A stretch of 64,000 nt of DNA, taken from assembly GCA_052035955.1 (NCBI GenBank), contig JBPOHD010000010.1:17446-81445 (forward strand), given 5' to 3'. The stretch comes from JAEUNJ01 sp052035955. Lineage in GTDB: Bacteria; Pseudomonadota; Gammaproteobacteria; Burkholderiales; Rhodocyclaceae. The notes beneath the pieces are model-generated. The model had not been told where the DNA came from, searched no databases, and worked only from the letters and a program-made list of their open reading frames with translations. Below, in pieces: positions 1 to 12,387 of this stretch. The position numbers and the translations under genes were made by a program. Each line of letters opens with the position of its first letter. The stretch's first letter is position 1.

Positions 1-617
1 ATGGCCTGGGCTGCCTGAGTTGCCCCGCCGGCCTTCGCCCTTTTCGGATTCATGGCCCTGATCATGGAGTCGTGGGCTTTCATCAGGCCCTCTCCCGTAA
101 GATCGGCGAGAGGCGTCTTTCCTGTCCCGGCGCTGACGAACCTTTCTCGCGCCGCCTTGTAACTTTTCAGGGTCGTCTCGGCCAAGGGAGTTTTTCTCGG
201 GCACGGCTCCGCCCCCGGCAAGGCCTTTTCCAGACGCTCTGCGGACTTTTCGTCCTGTCCCGCGAGATACCAGTCAAAGGCGAGGGAAAGCGTCCATTTT
301 GACGAGGCCCGCTTTTCCTCGGCAGCCCTGCGTATCTGCCTGGCCTTCTCCTTGGGGTGGGTTCCGGTTTCCAGATCCGAGAGATATTTCCGGGCAAAGG
401 GGCGTATGTCCTTGGCGTTGGTCGCCGGAAACGATCCTATCGTCAGCGTGCGGGTGGTCCCCTGAAACTTGCGCCGGACGATCCACGATTTTTTCCGCGC
501 TCCGACTTTCAGGAAAAACTGTGGAATGGACAAGTCTTCGATAAGATAAGGCTTGGCCGACCTCTCCGCCGTATCCGCGATGTTCTGCGTTATTTCCTTG
601 ACCCGCCTCGTTTCCAT
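1..617 (-). CDS. Tyrosine-type phage/island integrase, N-terminal part (gene runs off the window)
   Basis: Reading the minus strand from the ATG at 617-615 gives about 205 residues without a stop up to the window edge; an in-frame TGA lies just upstream of the ATG. The protein begins METRRVKEITQ. An early SIPQFFLKVGARKKSWIVRR stretch and a TLTIGSFP motif match the N-terminal arm-binding domain of P4-type integrases (KLYLRV...KSWIFRY...LGSYP). The GGATQAAQAM stretch resembles the helical core-binding domain. The catalytic domain (R-H-R-Y) would lie beyond position 1 and cannot be seen. Such enzymes integrate islands into tRNA 3' ends, and a tRNA 3' fragment lies 200 bases upstream of the start. 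Whether the gene is intact is unknown. Confidence 0.8.
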   Translation of the reverse strand, partial: METRRVKEITQNIADTAERSAKPYLIEDLSIPQFFLKVGARKKSWIVRRKFQGTTRTLTIGSFPATNAKDIRPFARKYLSDLETGTHPKEKARQIRRAAEEKRASSKWTLSLAFDWYLAGQDEKSAERLEKALPGAEPCPRKTPLAETTLKSYKAARERFVSAGTGKTPLADLTGEGLMKAHDSMIRAMNPKRAKAGGATQAAQA

Positions 618-818
618 TTGTCATAGCCCCGTGAAAGCACCGGAAAGTATCTTAACGTATCTCGCTCCCTTTTCGCTCCCCCTTCAAGGCCCTTTGGGGC
701 GGTTTTTTTGGGGAGAACCGGGGATTCCCGGGGTCGGGGCGGGGGGCCAGAAGGCCGGAAAGCCCCGTGGTTAAGGCAAGCAGGCCGTCCCACGGAAAAT
801 ATTGCAAACTTTGGGCAT

Positions 819-867
819 AGGACTCATAATCCTTTGGTTTGGGGTTCAAGTCCCCACGGGCCCACCA
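819..867 (+). mobile_element. attR-like attachment site: 3' half of a tRNA-Ile2(CAU) gene
   Basis: The sequence contains an anticodon arm with loop CTCATAA (823-829; anticodon CAT at 825-827), a T arm (840-856, loop TTCAAGT), the 3' acceptor strand CGGGCCC (857-863), discriminator A and encoded CCA (865-867). No matching 5' acceptor strand (GGGCCCG) or D arm is found upstream, and the fifth anticodon-stem pair is T-T, so homology starts at about 819. This is what an integrative element leaves when it recombines at the anticodon loop of a tRNA gene. The family is inferred from similarity to bacterial tRNA-Ile2, whose C34 is converted to lysidine. The intact copy should sit at the other end of the element, outside the window. 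Confidence 0.75.
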
Positions 868-912
868 GACACATTCGCATCGCGATTGGCGGCGTGGACG
901 CATGAGCGGCGC

Positions 913-1257
913 TCATTCCCGATGCCGCGGCCCCTTCCCGTACAGGTCGGCAACGCCGCCCATCCCCTGCCGGTCCCCGCGGCGCTTCCGGGCCTCGCGC
1001 GCCTGTTCGATGCGCCGGCGTTCACGCCGGTCGGAGACCAGCCCTCCCAAGGCGATCCCAATCAGGGCTCCACCGCAACCGGCGACGAAACGGGTGGAGT
1101 CGAGTTCGAACACGATGAGCCCGCCCACCGCGAAGATGCCGACGATGGCCAACAGGCTGGTGACGCCCGGGGCCCGCACGAGGGAAGCGCAGACGAACAT
1201 GACCGCGAAGGCCGCGATCCCGATCGTGGCGGTATCCCAATGGGTGAAATCGGGCAT
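913..1257 (-). CDS. Small membrane protein, unknown function
   Basis: This 114-residue protein has three predicted hydrophobic segments at about residues 9-27, 30-50 and 56-74. An Arg-rich, probably cytoplasmic stretch (RRERRRIEQAREARKRR) and a polar C-terminus follow. It is co-oriented downstream of proA with a gap of 110 bases. The clean membrane-helix pattern and the basic residues right after the last helix argue for a real gene. I recognise no family. It is the first chromosomal gene after the attachment site, so its 3' neighbourhood may have been changed by the integration. Confidence 0.6.
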   Translation of the reverse strand: MPDFTHWDTATIGIAAFAVMFVCASLVRAPGVTSLLAIVGIFAVGGLIVFELDSTRFVAGCGGALIGIALGGLVSDRRERRRIEQAREARKRRGDRQGMGGVADLYGKGPRHRE

Positions 1258-1367
1258 GGCGCTAGGTTCCCGGGCCGGCCTGGGGGGAGGCCGATCGGAA
1301 GAAGCGCTCCGCCTTCAGGGCGGGCCGGCAGGCTTCCGCATAGGGCTTGGCGGCCATCGGAGCGCCT

Positions 1368-2624
1368 TCAGGCGCGCACTTCCCCGTCGCCGAAGACCAC
1401 CCATTTCTGGCTGGTCAGGCCCTCCAGGCCCACGGGGCCGCGGGCGTGGAACTTGTCGGTGGAGATGCCGATCTCCGCGCCCAGGCCGTACTCGAATCCG
1501 TCGGCGAAGCGGGTGGAGGCATTGACGATCACCGAACTGGAATCCACCTCGCGCAGGAAGCGCATGGCGTTCGTGTAGTTCTCGGTGACGATGGCCTCGG
1601 TGTGGGCCGAGGAGTACTGGGCGATGTGGGCGATGGCCTCGTCCAACCCCGCCACCACCCTGACGGAAATGATGGCGTCCAGGTACTCCGTGTACCAGTC
1701 CTCCTCGTCGGCGGTGCGGGCCTCGGGCACCAGGGCACGGGTCTCCGGGCAGCCGCGGATCTCGATGCCCTTCCCGACCAGCATGCGGGCGATGGCGGGC
1801 AGTTGCCGGGCCGCCTCGCCGCGGGCGACGAGGAGGGATTCGGCGGTGTTGCAGGTGCCCAGGCGCTGGGTCTTGGCGTTCTCGACGATGCGCAGGGCCT
1901 TGGCCGGATCGGCGCCGTCGTCCACATAGACGTGGCAGTTGCCGTCCAGGTGCTTGATGACCGGGACCCGGGCCTCCCGGGAGATGCGCTCGATCAGCCC
2001 CTTGCCGCCCCGCGGCACGATGACATCCACGTATTCCGGCATGGCCACGAGGTGGCCGACGGCCTCCCGGTCGGTGGTCTCGACCACCTGCACGGCCGTT
2101 TCCGGCAGGCCGGCGGCGGCCAGCCCGGCGCGCACGCAGGCGGCGACGGCCTGGTTGGAGCGGATGGCTTCCTTGCCGCCGCGCAGGATCGCCGCATTGC
2201 CGGACTTGAGGCAGAGGGCGGCGGCATCGGCAGTGACGTTGGGCCGCGCCTCGTAGATGATGCCGACGACGCCCAGGGGCACCCGCATCCGCCCCACCGA
2301 GATGCCGGACGGGCGGCGCTTGACGTCCGTGATCTCGCCCACCGGGTCGGGCAGCGCGGCCACCTGTTCCAGGCCCTGGGCCATGGCCTCGATGCCCTTC
2401 TCGGACAGGGTGAGGCGGTCGATCATGGCCGGCTCCAGCCCTGCGGCGCGCGCCTCGGCGAGGTCGGCGGCATTGGCGGCGAGCAGTTCGCCGCGGCCGG
2501 CGCGGATGGCGGCGGCCATGGCCTGCAGGGCCGCGTTCTTGGCGGCGGTCGAGGCCTTCGCCGCCTGGCGGGAGGCGGTGCGGGCCGCGCGGCCGACGCC
2601 TTCCATGTATTCCTTGACGTTCAT
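1368..2624 (-). CDS. proA: Gamma-glutamyl phosphate reductase
   Basis: ProA reduces gamma-glutamyl phosphate to glutamate-5-semialdehyde with NADPH, the second step of proline synthesis in the cytosol. The 418-residue length is typical. The fold is that of an aldehyde dehydrogenase: [12 protein letters not shown] for substrate binding, GGKEAIRSN, and the catalytic cysteine region [10 protein letters not shown]. The ATG overlaps the stop of the upstream histidine kinase gene by four bases (ATGA), so translation is probably coupled. Its position downstream of leuS-lptE-holA matches many Rhodocyclales chromosomes. No proB is in the window. Confidence 0.97.
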   Translation of the reverse strand: MNVKEYMEGVGRAARTASRQAAKASTAAKNAALQAMAAAIRAGRGELLAANAADLAEARAAGLEPAMIDRLTLSEKGIEAMAQGLEQVAALPDPVGEITDVKRRPSGISVGRMRVPLGVVGIIYEARPNVTADAAALCLKSGNAAILRGGKEAIRSNQAVAACVRAGLAAAGLPETAVQVVETTDREAVGHLVAMPEYVDVIVPRGGKGLIERISREARVPVIKHLDGNCHVYVDDGADPAKALRIVENAKTQRLGTCNTAESLLVARGEAARQLPAIARMLVGKGIEIRGCPETRALVPEARTADEEDWYTEYLDAIISVRVVAGLDEAIAHIAQYSSAHTEAIVTENYTNAMRFLREVDSSSVIVNASTRFADGFEYGLGAEIGISTDKFHARGPVGLEGLTSQKWVVFGDGEVRA

Positions 2625-5017
2625 GTCTGTTTCTCCAGATCCTTGTCCATGCCAGCCCCCAGGTCGACCGCCAGCGATTCGGCGTTGGCCCGCACCCGGG
2701 CCACCTGCGCCGCCAGGACTTCGCGCCGGGGCGCCTCGCCCTTCGCCGCGCGCTCCAGCGCGAGGGCGGCGTCATGGCCGGCAGTGGCCACGAAAGTGCC
2801 GAACAGGCCCTTCATTGTATGGGCGATGCGGGCAAGGGAGGGCCAGTCCCCGGCCGCCAGGGCCGCCTCCATCTGGCCCAGCTGCTTGGGGAGGTCGTCC
2901 CGGAAGGCCTTGGCCACCTCGCGGAAGAGGTCTTCGTCGTCACCGATCAACGACAGGGCGGCCGCCCTGTCCCAGCCCGGGTCCGGGCCGGCGGCTTCCG
3001 GCGCTGCCTCGGCCGGGGACGGCGGGACGCCGGAGGCCGTGAGCACCCGGGCGATCTCGCTCTGGAGAGCCTGCAGGCTCACCGGCTTGGCGAGGTAGCC
3101 GTCCATGCCCGCCTCGAGGCAGCGGTCCCGGTCCTCCTTGAGGGCGTTGGCGGTCATGGCGATGATGGGCAGGCGCCGGCCACCGGCCTCGCCTGCACGA
3201 ATGCGGCGGGCGGCCGTGACCCCGTCCATGACGGGCATCTCGACGTCCATGAGGACGAGGACATAGTCGGCCGCGGCCAGGCGTTCCAGGGCCTCCGCCC
3301 CGTCGTGGGCCGTGTCGCAGGCGATGCCCAGGCGGGCGAGCATGGCGGCGGCCAGTTGTTCGTTCACCCGGTTGTCGTCCACCAGCAAGACCTTGCCTTT
3401 CACCAGGTCGGCGACGGCCGCGAGACCCGGGGTGGGGGTGGCGGGGGCCGCTTCCTGTACGGGGGCCTCGGTGGGACGCAGGGGCAGCCAGAACCAGAAG
3501 CAGGTGCCGGCGCCAGGGGCGCTCTCCACCTCGACGCCCCCCCCCATGGCCTCGATCAGCTCGCGCGAAATCACCAGCCCGAGGCCGGTACCGCCGAAGC
3601 GCCGCGTGACGGTCACATCGGCCTGGACGAAGGGCTGGAACAGGCTGTCCAGGGCCTCCCGGTCCATCCCGATTCCCGAGTCGCGGACGCTGAAGTAGAT
3701 ACGGTCGCCCTCGGCGGCGACACGCAGTTCCACGGAGCCGCGCTCGGTGAACTTCACCGCGTTCACCAGCAGGTTGATCAGCACCTGGCGCAGACGGGTC
3801 GGATCACCCTCGACATGGCGCGGAAGGTCGCGCGCGATGCTGGCGATGAAGTCGATTCCCTTGCCCGCCGCCCGTTCGGCGATGATCACGCGCACGGCCT
3901 CCACGGCAGCCGGGAAATCGAAGGCGATCCGCTCGAGCTTCAGGCCGCCGGCCTCGATCTTGGCCAGGTCCAGCACCTGGTTCACCAGTTCCAGCAGGTG
4001 GTGGCCCGAGGTGTTGATCAGGCCCACGTAATTGCGGTGGGACGGCAGCAGGGGCTCTGCCTGGAGGAGTTCGCCGAAGCCGATGATCGCGTTCAACGGC
4101 GTGCGCAGTTCATGGCTCATGCGGGAGACGAACTCCGACTTGGCGCGACTGGCCCGCTCGGCCTCGTCGCGGGCCTTGCGCATGGCCTCGAGGGCCTCCT
4201 CGAGCCGTTCGTTGGCCTGGTTGATCCGGCGCACGAAGAAGACCGTGGCGACGGCGGTCAGCAGCAGGACGAGGGCGAGCAGCCCCATCTCCACCAGTTT
4301 CAGATACTGGCGCTGGGACTGCAGCTGGGCCTCGAGTTCGCCTAGCCTCTGGCTGCTTTCGAAGAACAGCCGGTTGGCATTCTCGTCCAGGCGCTCGAAA
4401 TAGGGCGGAACGCGCTTGAGGTAGGCGGCAATCTCTTCCTCGGCGGCGAAGAATCCCTTCCGGTCCTCCCGCTCCAGCAGCGACCATCGCCGTTCGAGGA
4501 GCCCCCGGAGGGTATCGACCTGGCCCGGAACCTGATCCAGCAGGGGCCCGATCTCGACGGTCTCCATGACGTATCCGAGACGCTCCGGATCGGGCCGGTA
4601 GGTGGCCTCGCTGACCATTTCCTCGCGCCCCTCGACGTTCAGGCGGACCTGCCGGCGGACGGTGCCGCCGCCGTCCAGGACGCCGAGGTCGTGCCGCAGC
4701 TTCGCCTGGTGGTCCTCCAGGGTACGGCGCGCGCGTTGGAAGCCGGCCGTATTGGTGGTGGCGGCCATGCGATAGAGATCCATCTCCAGCGCGTGGATGC
4801 CGCGCAGGATCTCCTCGCCGACGAAGAGGCGCGCCCGTTCGTTGGCGCTGCGGACGTTGAGTTCGTCCTGCAACTGGGAAAAGAAGGAGCGCAACCCGAG
4901 GATCAGCGCCAGGCAGACCACGACGACGCCGAGGAGCCACAACAGGGACCGGCCGGAGCGGACCGCTCCGCGCGCTACCGGCGGCGGAGGCATGGCGTTC
5001 GTGGGCACGGATGGCAT
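2621..5017 (-). CDS. Hybrid sensor histidine kinase (HisKA-HATPase-REC-Hpt)
   Basis: A 798-residue membrane kinase. One TM segment lies at about 25-45, then a mostly helical periplasmic domain (about 47-238) and a second TM (about 241-264). A coiled-coil linker leads to the HisKA domain with phospho-acceptor H302 in [10 protein letters not shown]. The ATPase follows with N-box N419 ([10 protein letters not shown]) and glycine boxes RDSGIG and GGTGLGL. A receiver domain has D591 ([13 protein letters not shown]), and a C-terminal Hpt has H733 (ARIAHTMKG). The whole phosphorelay is therefore in one chain, and the final response regulator must be elsewhere. The gene starts 30 bases after a periplasmic binding-protein gene, which may supply its signal. 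Confidence 0.93.
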   Translation of the reverse strand: MPSVPTNAMPPPPVARGAVRSGRSLLWLLGVVVVCLALILGLRSFFSQLQDELNVRSANERARLFVGEEILRGIHALEMDLYRMAATTNTAGFQRARRTLEDHQAKLRHDLGVLDGGGTVRRQVRLNVEGREEMVSEATYRPDPERLGYVMETVEIGPLLDQVPGQVDTLRGLLERRWSLLEREDRKGFFAAEEEIAAYLKRVPPYFERLDENANRLFFESSQRLGELEAQLQSQRQYLKLVEMGLLALVLLLTAVATVFFVRRINQANERLEEALEAMRKARDEAERASRAKSEFVSRMSHELRTPLNAIIGFGELLQAEPLLPSHRNYVGLINTSGHHLLELVNQVLDLAKIEAGGLKLERIAFDFPAAVEAVRVIIAERAAGKGIDFIASIARDLPRHVEGDPTRLRQVLINLLVNAVKFTERGSVELRVAAEGDRIYFSVRDSGIGMDREALDSLFQPFVQADVTVTRRFGGTGLGLVISRELIEAMGGGVEVESAPGAGTCFWFWLPLRPTEAPVQEAAPATPTPGLAAVADLVKGKVLLVDDNRVNEQLAAAMLARLGIACDTAHDGAEALERLAAADYVLVLMDVEMPVMDGVTAARRIRAGEAGGRRLPIIAMTANALKEDRDRCLEAGMDGYLAKPVSLQALQSEIARVLTASGVPPSPAEAAPEAAGPDPGWDRAAALSLIGDDEDLFREVAKAFRDDLPKQLGQMEAALAAGDWPSLARIAHTMKGLFGTFVATAGHDAALALERAAKGEAPRREVLAAQVARVRANAESLAVDLGAGMDKDLEKQT

Positions 5018-5047
5018 GTGGCCTTCACCTGGACGGCGATGCCCCCC

Positions 5048-5824
5048 TCAGGGACGGGCCTTGTTGTCGAGGAAGCCGTGCTTGCGGAAGATGGCCTGTC
5101 CTTCGCTGCCCTCGGCCAGGGCCATGAACCGGCGCGCCAGGTCGGGATTCTTCGAGACCGTCAGCAGGTTGAGCAGGAGGGCCTGGGGCCTGGCGAGTTT
5201 GGGGTCCAGGTCGATCGTCTCCAGGACGGCCAGGTTGTCCGGCGCAAAGCCGGCGGCACGCCAGTTCATGGTCAGGTCCGCCTCCTTGCGCCTCATGGCG
5301 CCTGCGAGGCTGCGCGAATCGGGGGCCAGGAAGGCCGCCGCCTTGACGACCTTGGGATAGATGCCCAGCCCGTCGAGGATTTCCTTCGACTCGTTGCCGA
5401 CGCTGCCCGACTCGGCGTTGCCGAGGATGACCACCAGGTCCCGGCGCAGCAACTCGCGCGGATCGGCCTTGACCTTCTTCGGGTTGCCCTTCTGGACCAT
5501 GAGGGCCATCTGGTTGTAACCGACGGTCACGTAATCGCCGAGCAACCCTTCCTTGAGGTGCCTCTCCCGGTAGGAGGGCTCGCCGGGCAGGTAGAGGTCG
5601 CCGCCGCTCTTGCGCGCCGACTGGTAGAGGTCTTCCGACCCCCCCTGGGCCATGACGACCTTCGCGTTCTCGCGCTTCTCGAAGAGTTGGGCGATCTCCG
5701 CCATGGGCCTGATCATGGTGATGCCGCAATAGACCAGCAGCTCCTGGCGCGCCTGCTGGGCCGCGGACGGGAGGGCGAGGCAGAGGGAAGCAAGGAGGGC
5801 GGCGAGGATTCGGAAGGGGCGCAT
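5048..5824 (-). CDS. Periplasmic substrate-binding protein, ModA-like
   Basis: 258 residues with a Sec signal peptide ending near SAAQQA (about residue 23). The mature part begins LLVYCGITMIRPMAEIAQ and continues with AQGGSEDLYQ and GDLYLPGEPSY. This is the pattern of type-2 periplasmic binding proteins that hold molybdate or related oxyanions (ModA: YAAASL...ELFEK...FGSSG.L..QI..GAPADVF). No permease or ATPase gene is adjacent, so a transport role is doubtful. It lies just upstream of a hybrid histidine kinase and may act as its ligand-sensing partner. The ligand cannot be read from the sequence. Confidence 0.8.
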   Translation of the reverse strand: MRPFRILAALLASLCLALPSAAQQARQELLVYCGITMIRPMAEIAQLFEKRENAKVVMAQGGSEDLYQSARKSGGDLYLPGEPSYRERHLKEGLLGDYVTVGYNQMALMVQKGNPKKVKADPRELLRRDLVVILGNAESGSVGNESKEILDGLGIYPKVVKAAAFLAPDSRSLAGAMRRKEADLTMNWRAAGFAPDNLAVLETIDLDPKLARPQALLLNLLTVSKNPDLARRFMALAEGSEGQAIFRKHGFLDNKARP

Positions 5825-5873
5825 GGGGTTCTCCGTTTCGGGCAGGTCTTGGCGAGGAAAGCCGATGGGGGCC

Positions 5874-6890
5874 TCAGCCCGAACGGCCCGCCAGACGCAG
5901 GGAAAGTTGCAGCATCTCGTCCCAGACGTCGCCGGCCGCCAGGCCCTTGATCATGCGGTCGATGCGGGCGGCATGAAGCAGGGCGGCGGTGGCCGCCTTG
6001 GTGGTGGTCCGTTGCAGGGGCGCCCGGTAGGCGGACTGGCGGGCTCCGAAGATGCGCAGGACCTTCATGGCCTCGTCCAGGGAGGCGCCCCGGTCCCGGG
6101 CCCCGGCGAGGGAGGCCAGGGTCCGGGCCTCGGTCGCCAGCGCCCAGAGGACGAGGGGCGGGGCGGCGTCCTCGCCCTTCAGGCCGTCGAGCAGGCGGGC
6201 GCAGCGGGCGGCGTCGCCGGCCAGGACGGCGGCGCGCAGCTTGTCCACGTCGTAGCGCGCCACGTTCAGTACCGCGGCCTCCACCTGTTCCAGGGTGAGG
6301 TTGCCGGCAGGGTGGAGCAGTCCCAGCTTCAGGATTTCCTGGTGGGCGGCGAGGAGGTTGCCTTCCACGTGCTCGGCGATGAACCGGAGCGCCTCCCGCG
6401 GCGCCTTCTGGGATTGGCGGGCCAGCCTTGCCGCAATCCAGTCCGGCAGGTCCTTCAGCGGCGGGGCATTGCACTCGAGGGCGATGCCCGCATCGGCGAG
6501 GGCGTTGAACCAGGCGGCCTTGCGGACCTGCCAATCGAGTTGCGGCAGCGTGACCAGGGTCATGATGCCGGATACATCGGCCATCTCGCGGGCATAACGC
6601 TGCAGGGCCTCGCCGCCGTCGCGCCCGGGCTTGCCCGAGGGAATGCGCAGGTCCACGAGCTTGGAGCCGCCGAACAGGGACATGTTGCCGCCGGCGAGGA
6701 AGAGTTCGTCCCAGCGGTAGTTCGGCGTCACGACCAGGACTTCCCGTTCCTCGAAGCCCCGCTTGCGGGCGGCGGCACGAATGGCGTCGGCAGCCTCGAT
6801 GACCAGCAGGGGCTCGTCCCCGTGCAACACGTAGAGACCGGCGAGGCCCTTTTCGAGGTGTCCGGCGAGTTGCTCGGGGCGCAGCAGCAT
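5874..6890 (-). CDS. holA: DNA polymerase III subunit delta
   Basis: The delta subunit is the wrench of the clamp loader and opens the beta clamp. The protein is 338 residues, normal for HolA. Supporting stretches are LYVLHGDEPLLVIEAADAIR near the N-terminus, NLLAAHQEILKL in the middle and the alpha-helical collar (PLQRTTTKAATAALLHAARI) near the C-terminus. It follows lptE with a gap of two bases, the conserved leuS-lptE-holA arrangement. Confidence 0.95.
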   Translation of the reverse strand: MLLRPEQLAGHLEKGLAGLYVLHGDEPLLVIEAADAIRAAARKRGFEEREVLVVTPNYRWDELFLAGGNMSLFGGSKLVDLRIPSGKPGRDGGEALQRYAREMADVSGIMTLVTLPQLDWQVRKAAWFNALADAGIALECNAPPLKDLPDWIAARLARQSQKAPREALRFIAEHVEGNLLAAHQEILKLGLLHPAGNLTLEQVEAAVLNVARYDVDKLRAAVLAGDAARCARLLDGLKGEDAAPPLVLWALATEARTLASLAGARDRGASLDEAMKVLRIFGARQSAYRAPLQRTTTKAATAALLHAARIDRMIKGLAAGDVWDEMLQLSLRLAGRSG

Positions 6891-6892
6891 CG

Positions 6893-7405
6893 CTAGCCCT
6901 CGTCGCTGTCCGGCCTCAGCTTCGCGGCCGACACCCGGCGCAGGACCTGGCGCACCAGGTCGGCCTGGATGTCCTTCCAGAGCAAGGCCTCCTCGGCCTC
7001 CTTGGCCAGGACCTGGGAGTCGTTGAAGGTGATGTCGCGGGTGACGACGACTCGGCTGGGGGGCAGGAAGGCCTTGCCGGCGGGATCGGCGAGCCGGAAG
7101 GAAAAGGTCCGGACGAGCTGGAATTCGCGCACCCGGCCGGTCGAACTGAGGGACAGGATGTTCTTGGCCTGGGCGTCCCCGGTGACCGTGAGGATGGCCT
7201 GGGCCTCCCTGGGTTCGGAAACCACCCGCGTCGTGCTGCCGGCCTCGATGCTGCGCTTGAGCGAGGCCCGCAGGTCGCTGGTCTCGGCCAGGGCGATGTA
7301 GAGGGTATCGAAAGGCAGCGGATAGGCGCCGCGCAACTGGAACCCGCAGGATGACGACAGCAGGGAGGCCAGCAGGAGGACGGCAAGGACGGTTCGGCGA
7401 CCCAT
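6893..7405 (-). CDS. lptE: LPS-assembly lipoprotein LptE
   Basis: LptE plugs and helps assemble the LptD outer-membrane channel that inserts lipopolysaccharide. The 170-residue protein starts with a lipoprotein signal (hydrophobic VLAVLLLASLL, then SSSCGFQLRG with the lipidated cysteine at about residue 20). CGFQLRG is the signature start of mature LptE. It lies between leuS (10-base gap) and holA, the standard position in proteobacteria. The C-terminal region EALLWKDIQADLVRQVLRR is also typical. Confidence 0.93.
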   Translation of the reverse strand: MGRRTVLAVLLLASLLSSSCGFQLRGAYPLPFDTLYIALAETSDLRASLKRSIEAGSTTRVVSEPREAQAILTVTGDAQAKNILSLSSTGRVREFQLVRTFSFRLADPAGKAFLPPSRVVVTRDITFNDSQVLAKEAEEALLWKDIQADLVRQVLRRVSAAKLRPDSDEG

Positions 7406-7415
7406 GGCAGGCTCC

Positions 7416-10990
<3,575 letters not shown>

Positions 10991-10995
10991 AGGGG

Positions 10996-11035
10996 AACGG
11001 GCGCCGCGGCCCCTGCCGGGCGCCGCGCCCGTTTT
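10996..11035 (+). terminator. Rho-independent terminator after the FecR-SPOR gene
   Basis: The nine-base arms AACGGGCGC (10996-11004) and GCGCCCGTT (11025-11033) pair around a GC-rich centre and are followed by a short T run. It starts five bases after the stop codon and probably also ends the convergent gene that stops at 11039. Confidence 0.6.
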
Positions 11036-11038
11036 CGC

Positions 11039-11380
11039 TCAGTGGGAGGCGAGGGGCCGGTTGAAGGCCTGCCAGAAGCGCGATGCGGTCTGGGCGCCCA
11101 CCTCGAAAGCCACCAGGGGGACGGTCCAGTAGCGGGCCTGCTGACGGGCAAGGCGGCGGAATCCGAAAGATGCGGAATCGGCCGCCAGGGCTTCGGCCGC
11201 GACGCGCGCCACCAGCTCGTCCATGGCCAGCTTCCAGAACTCCGGGGTCGGCTCGGATCCCAGCCGGCGCGAGGCTTCCCGGCAGGCGGCGCGCCAGCAG
11301 GCGGCGGCACGGTGTTCGCTGATGCCGGCCTTCCTGGCGAGCCAGGGGAGGATCTTGGGATTGCGTCTGTTCTCTGTCAC
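11039..11380 (-). CDS. Small conserved protein of unknown function
   Basis: 113 residues from a GTG at 11380, chosen because AAAGGAG lies six bases upstream. The N-terminus (TENRRNPKILPWLARKAGIS) is followed by a helical, Ala/Arg-rich body with several tryptophans. There is no signal peptide or membrane segment. The pattern PWLARKAGIxEHRAAACWRAA looks like a helix-turn-helix-like segment, but I cannot assign a family. The frame stays open for 37 more codons upstream without an RBS. Confidence 0.6.
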   Translation of the reverse strand: MTENRRNPKILPWLARKAGISEHRAAACWRAACREASRRLGSEPTPEFWKLAMDELVARVAAEALAADSASFGFRRLARQQARYWTVPLVAFEVGAQTASRFWQAFNRPLASH

Positions 11381-11529
11381 GGTGTACTCCTTTCCATCTT
11401 CGTGGAGGGGCTGCCCCGGTCGCCTCGTGAGCGCCGGATGTTGCGATGCAGCATTTTCATTGTAACGCTTGTTTGCCCCAAAGGTAGACACGGGTTTCGC
11501 AATCCGTGCCGGGCATCACGCCCGAACGC

Positions 11530-12387
11530 CTACTTGAAACGGACGCCGACGGCAGGATTGCCGGCCAGGCCTTCGTAGGTGACGGTGACGGCGAGGCCCG
11601 GTTTGGGCGGCAACAGCGGCGAAAAGGAGCCGAGGCTGAGCAGCTCGCCGGCCTTGAGCCGCTTTCCCTCCCGGGCCAGGTCCTGGGCCAGCCAGATGAC
11701 GGCATTGAGGGGGTGGTCCAGGATGGCCGAGCCGGGTCCCCGAGCCAGCTCCTTGCCCTCCTGGTCCCGGACCACTACGCTCATCGTGGCCAATTGCCCC
11801 AGGTGCTCGGGGGCCGGCGCGAAGCCCGTGCCGAGGACGCCGAGGCGGGCGCCGACATTGATGGCGGCGATCACGGGGCCGTTCAGGGCTTCCTTGGGGT
11901 CCAGCACCAGGTCCGGCAATTCGATGAAGGGGGCGATCGCGCTGAGGTGCTGAAGGACCTCGGCCGGGGTGCGGGCTTCGTTGATGCCTTCATCCTTCAC
12001 CGTCACGATCATGTCGGCCTCGAACACGGCCCGGGCGCCGTACCGGGCCGGCACTTCCGCACCGTCCCGAAGGATCATGTTTTCGAACAGCGCGCCGCGT
12101 ACGGGTGCGTCGTAGCCGAAACGCTTCTGGACCGCCGGATTGGTCAGGCCGGCCTTGTAGCCGACGATGCGGCCCTGAGTGCGGCCGAGTTCGGCGTGCA
12201 GGAGGGCCTGTCCGCACATGGCATCCGCCATGCTCATGGCCGGGTCGATTCCGGTGGCGGGGGTCATCGCCTGCCAGGCGGAGGCCAGGACGGCTACGGT
12301 GGCCGGCGAGGGGCAGGCGGCAAATGACGGTTGGACGGCGGACAGGGCAACGCAGGCGGCAAAGGCGGCGACGGTCTTCTCATGCAT
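11530..12387 (-). CDS. Exported 2-keto-4-pentenoate hydratase / FAH-superfamily protein
   Basis: 285 residues from an ATG with RBS AGGAG. Residues 1-23 form a clear Sec signal peptide (VAAFAACVALSAVQPSFAAC). The rest follows the 2-hydroxypenta-2,4-dienoate hydratase / oxalocrotonate decarboxylase family: GRIVGYKAGLTNPAVQKRFG, the metal-binding-type EADMIVTVKDEGIN, FIELPDLVLDPKEALNG and the C-terminal LSLGSFSPLLPPKPG (family: GSLTPPVPL.PG). Family members are cytosolic enzymes of aromatic ring degradation, so the export signal is unusual. The gene overlaps the 3' end of the PAS kinase gene by eight bases. The real substrate is unknown. Confidence 0.85.
   Translation of the reverse strand: MHEKTVAAFAACVALSAVQPSFAACPSPATVAVLASAWQAMTPATGIDPAMSMADAMCGQALLHAELGRTQGRIVGYKAGLTNPAVQKRFGYDAPVRGALFENMILRDGAEVPARYGARAVFEADMIVTVKDEGINEARTPAEVLQHLSAIAPFIELPDLVLDPKEALNGPVIAAINVGARLGVLGTGFAPAPEHLGQLATMSVVVRDQEGKELARGPGSAILDHPLNAVIWLAQDLAREGKRLKAGELLSLGSFSPLLPPKPGLAVTVTYEGLAGNPAVGVRFK

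Noticed and set aside
780..867. A complete tRNA-Ile gene, possibly with an intron as in Azoarcus
   Set aside because: The Azoarcus-type group I intron splits the anticodon loop; here CTCATAA is unbroken. No 5' acceptor strand or D arm is found upstream, so only the 3' half exists.
652..903. A frame reading WARGDLNPKPKDYESY across the tRNA fragment
   Set aside because: This string is the usual false translation of tRNA genes on the opposite strand.
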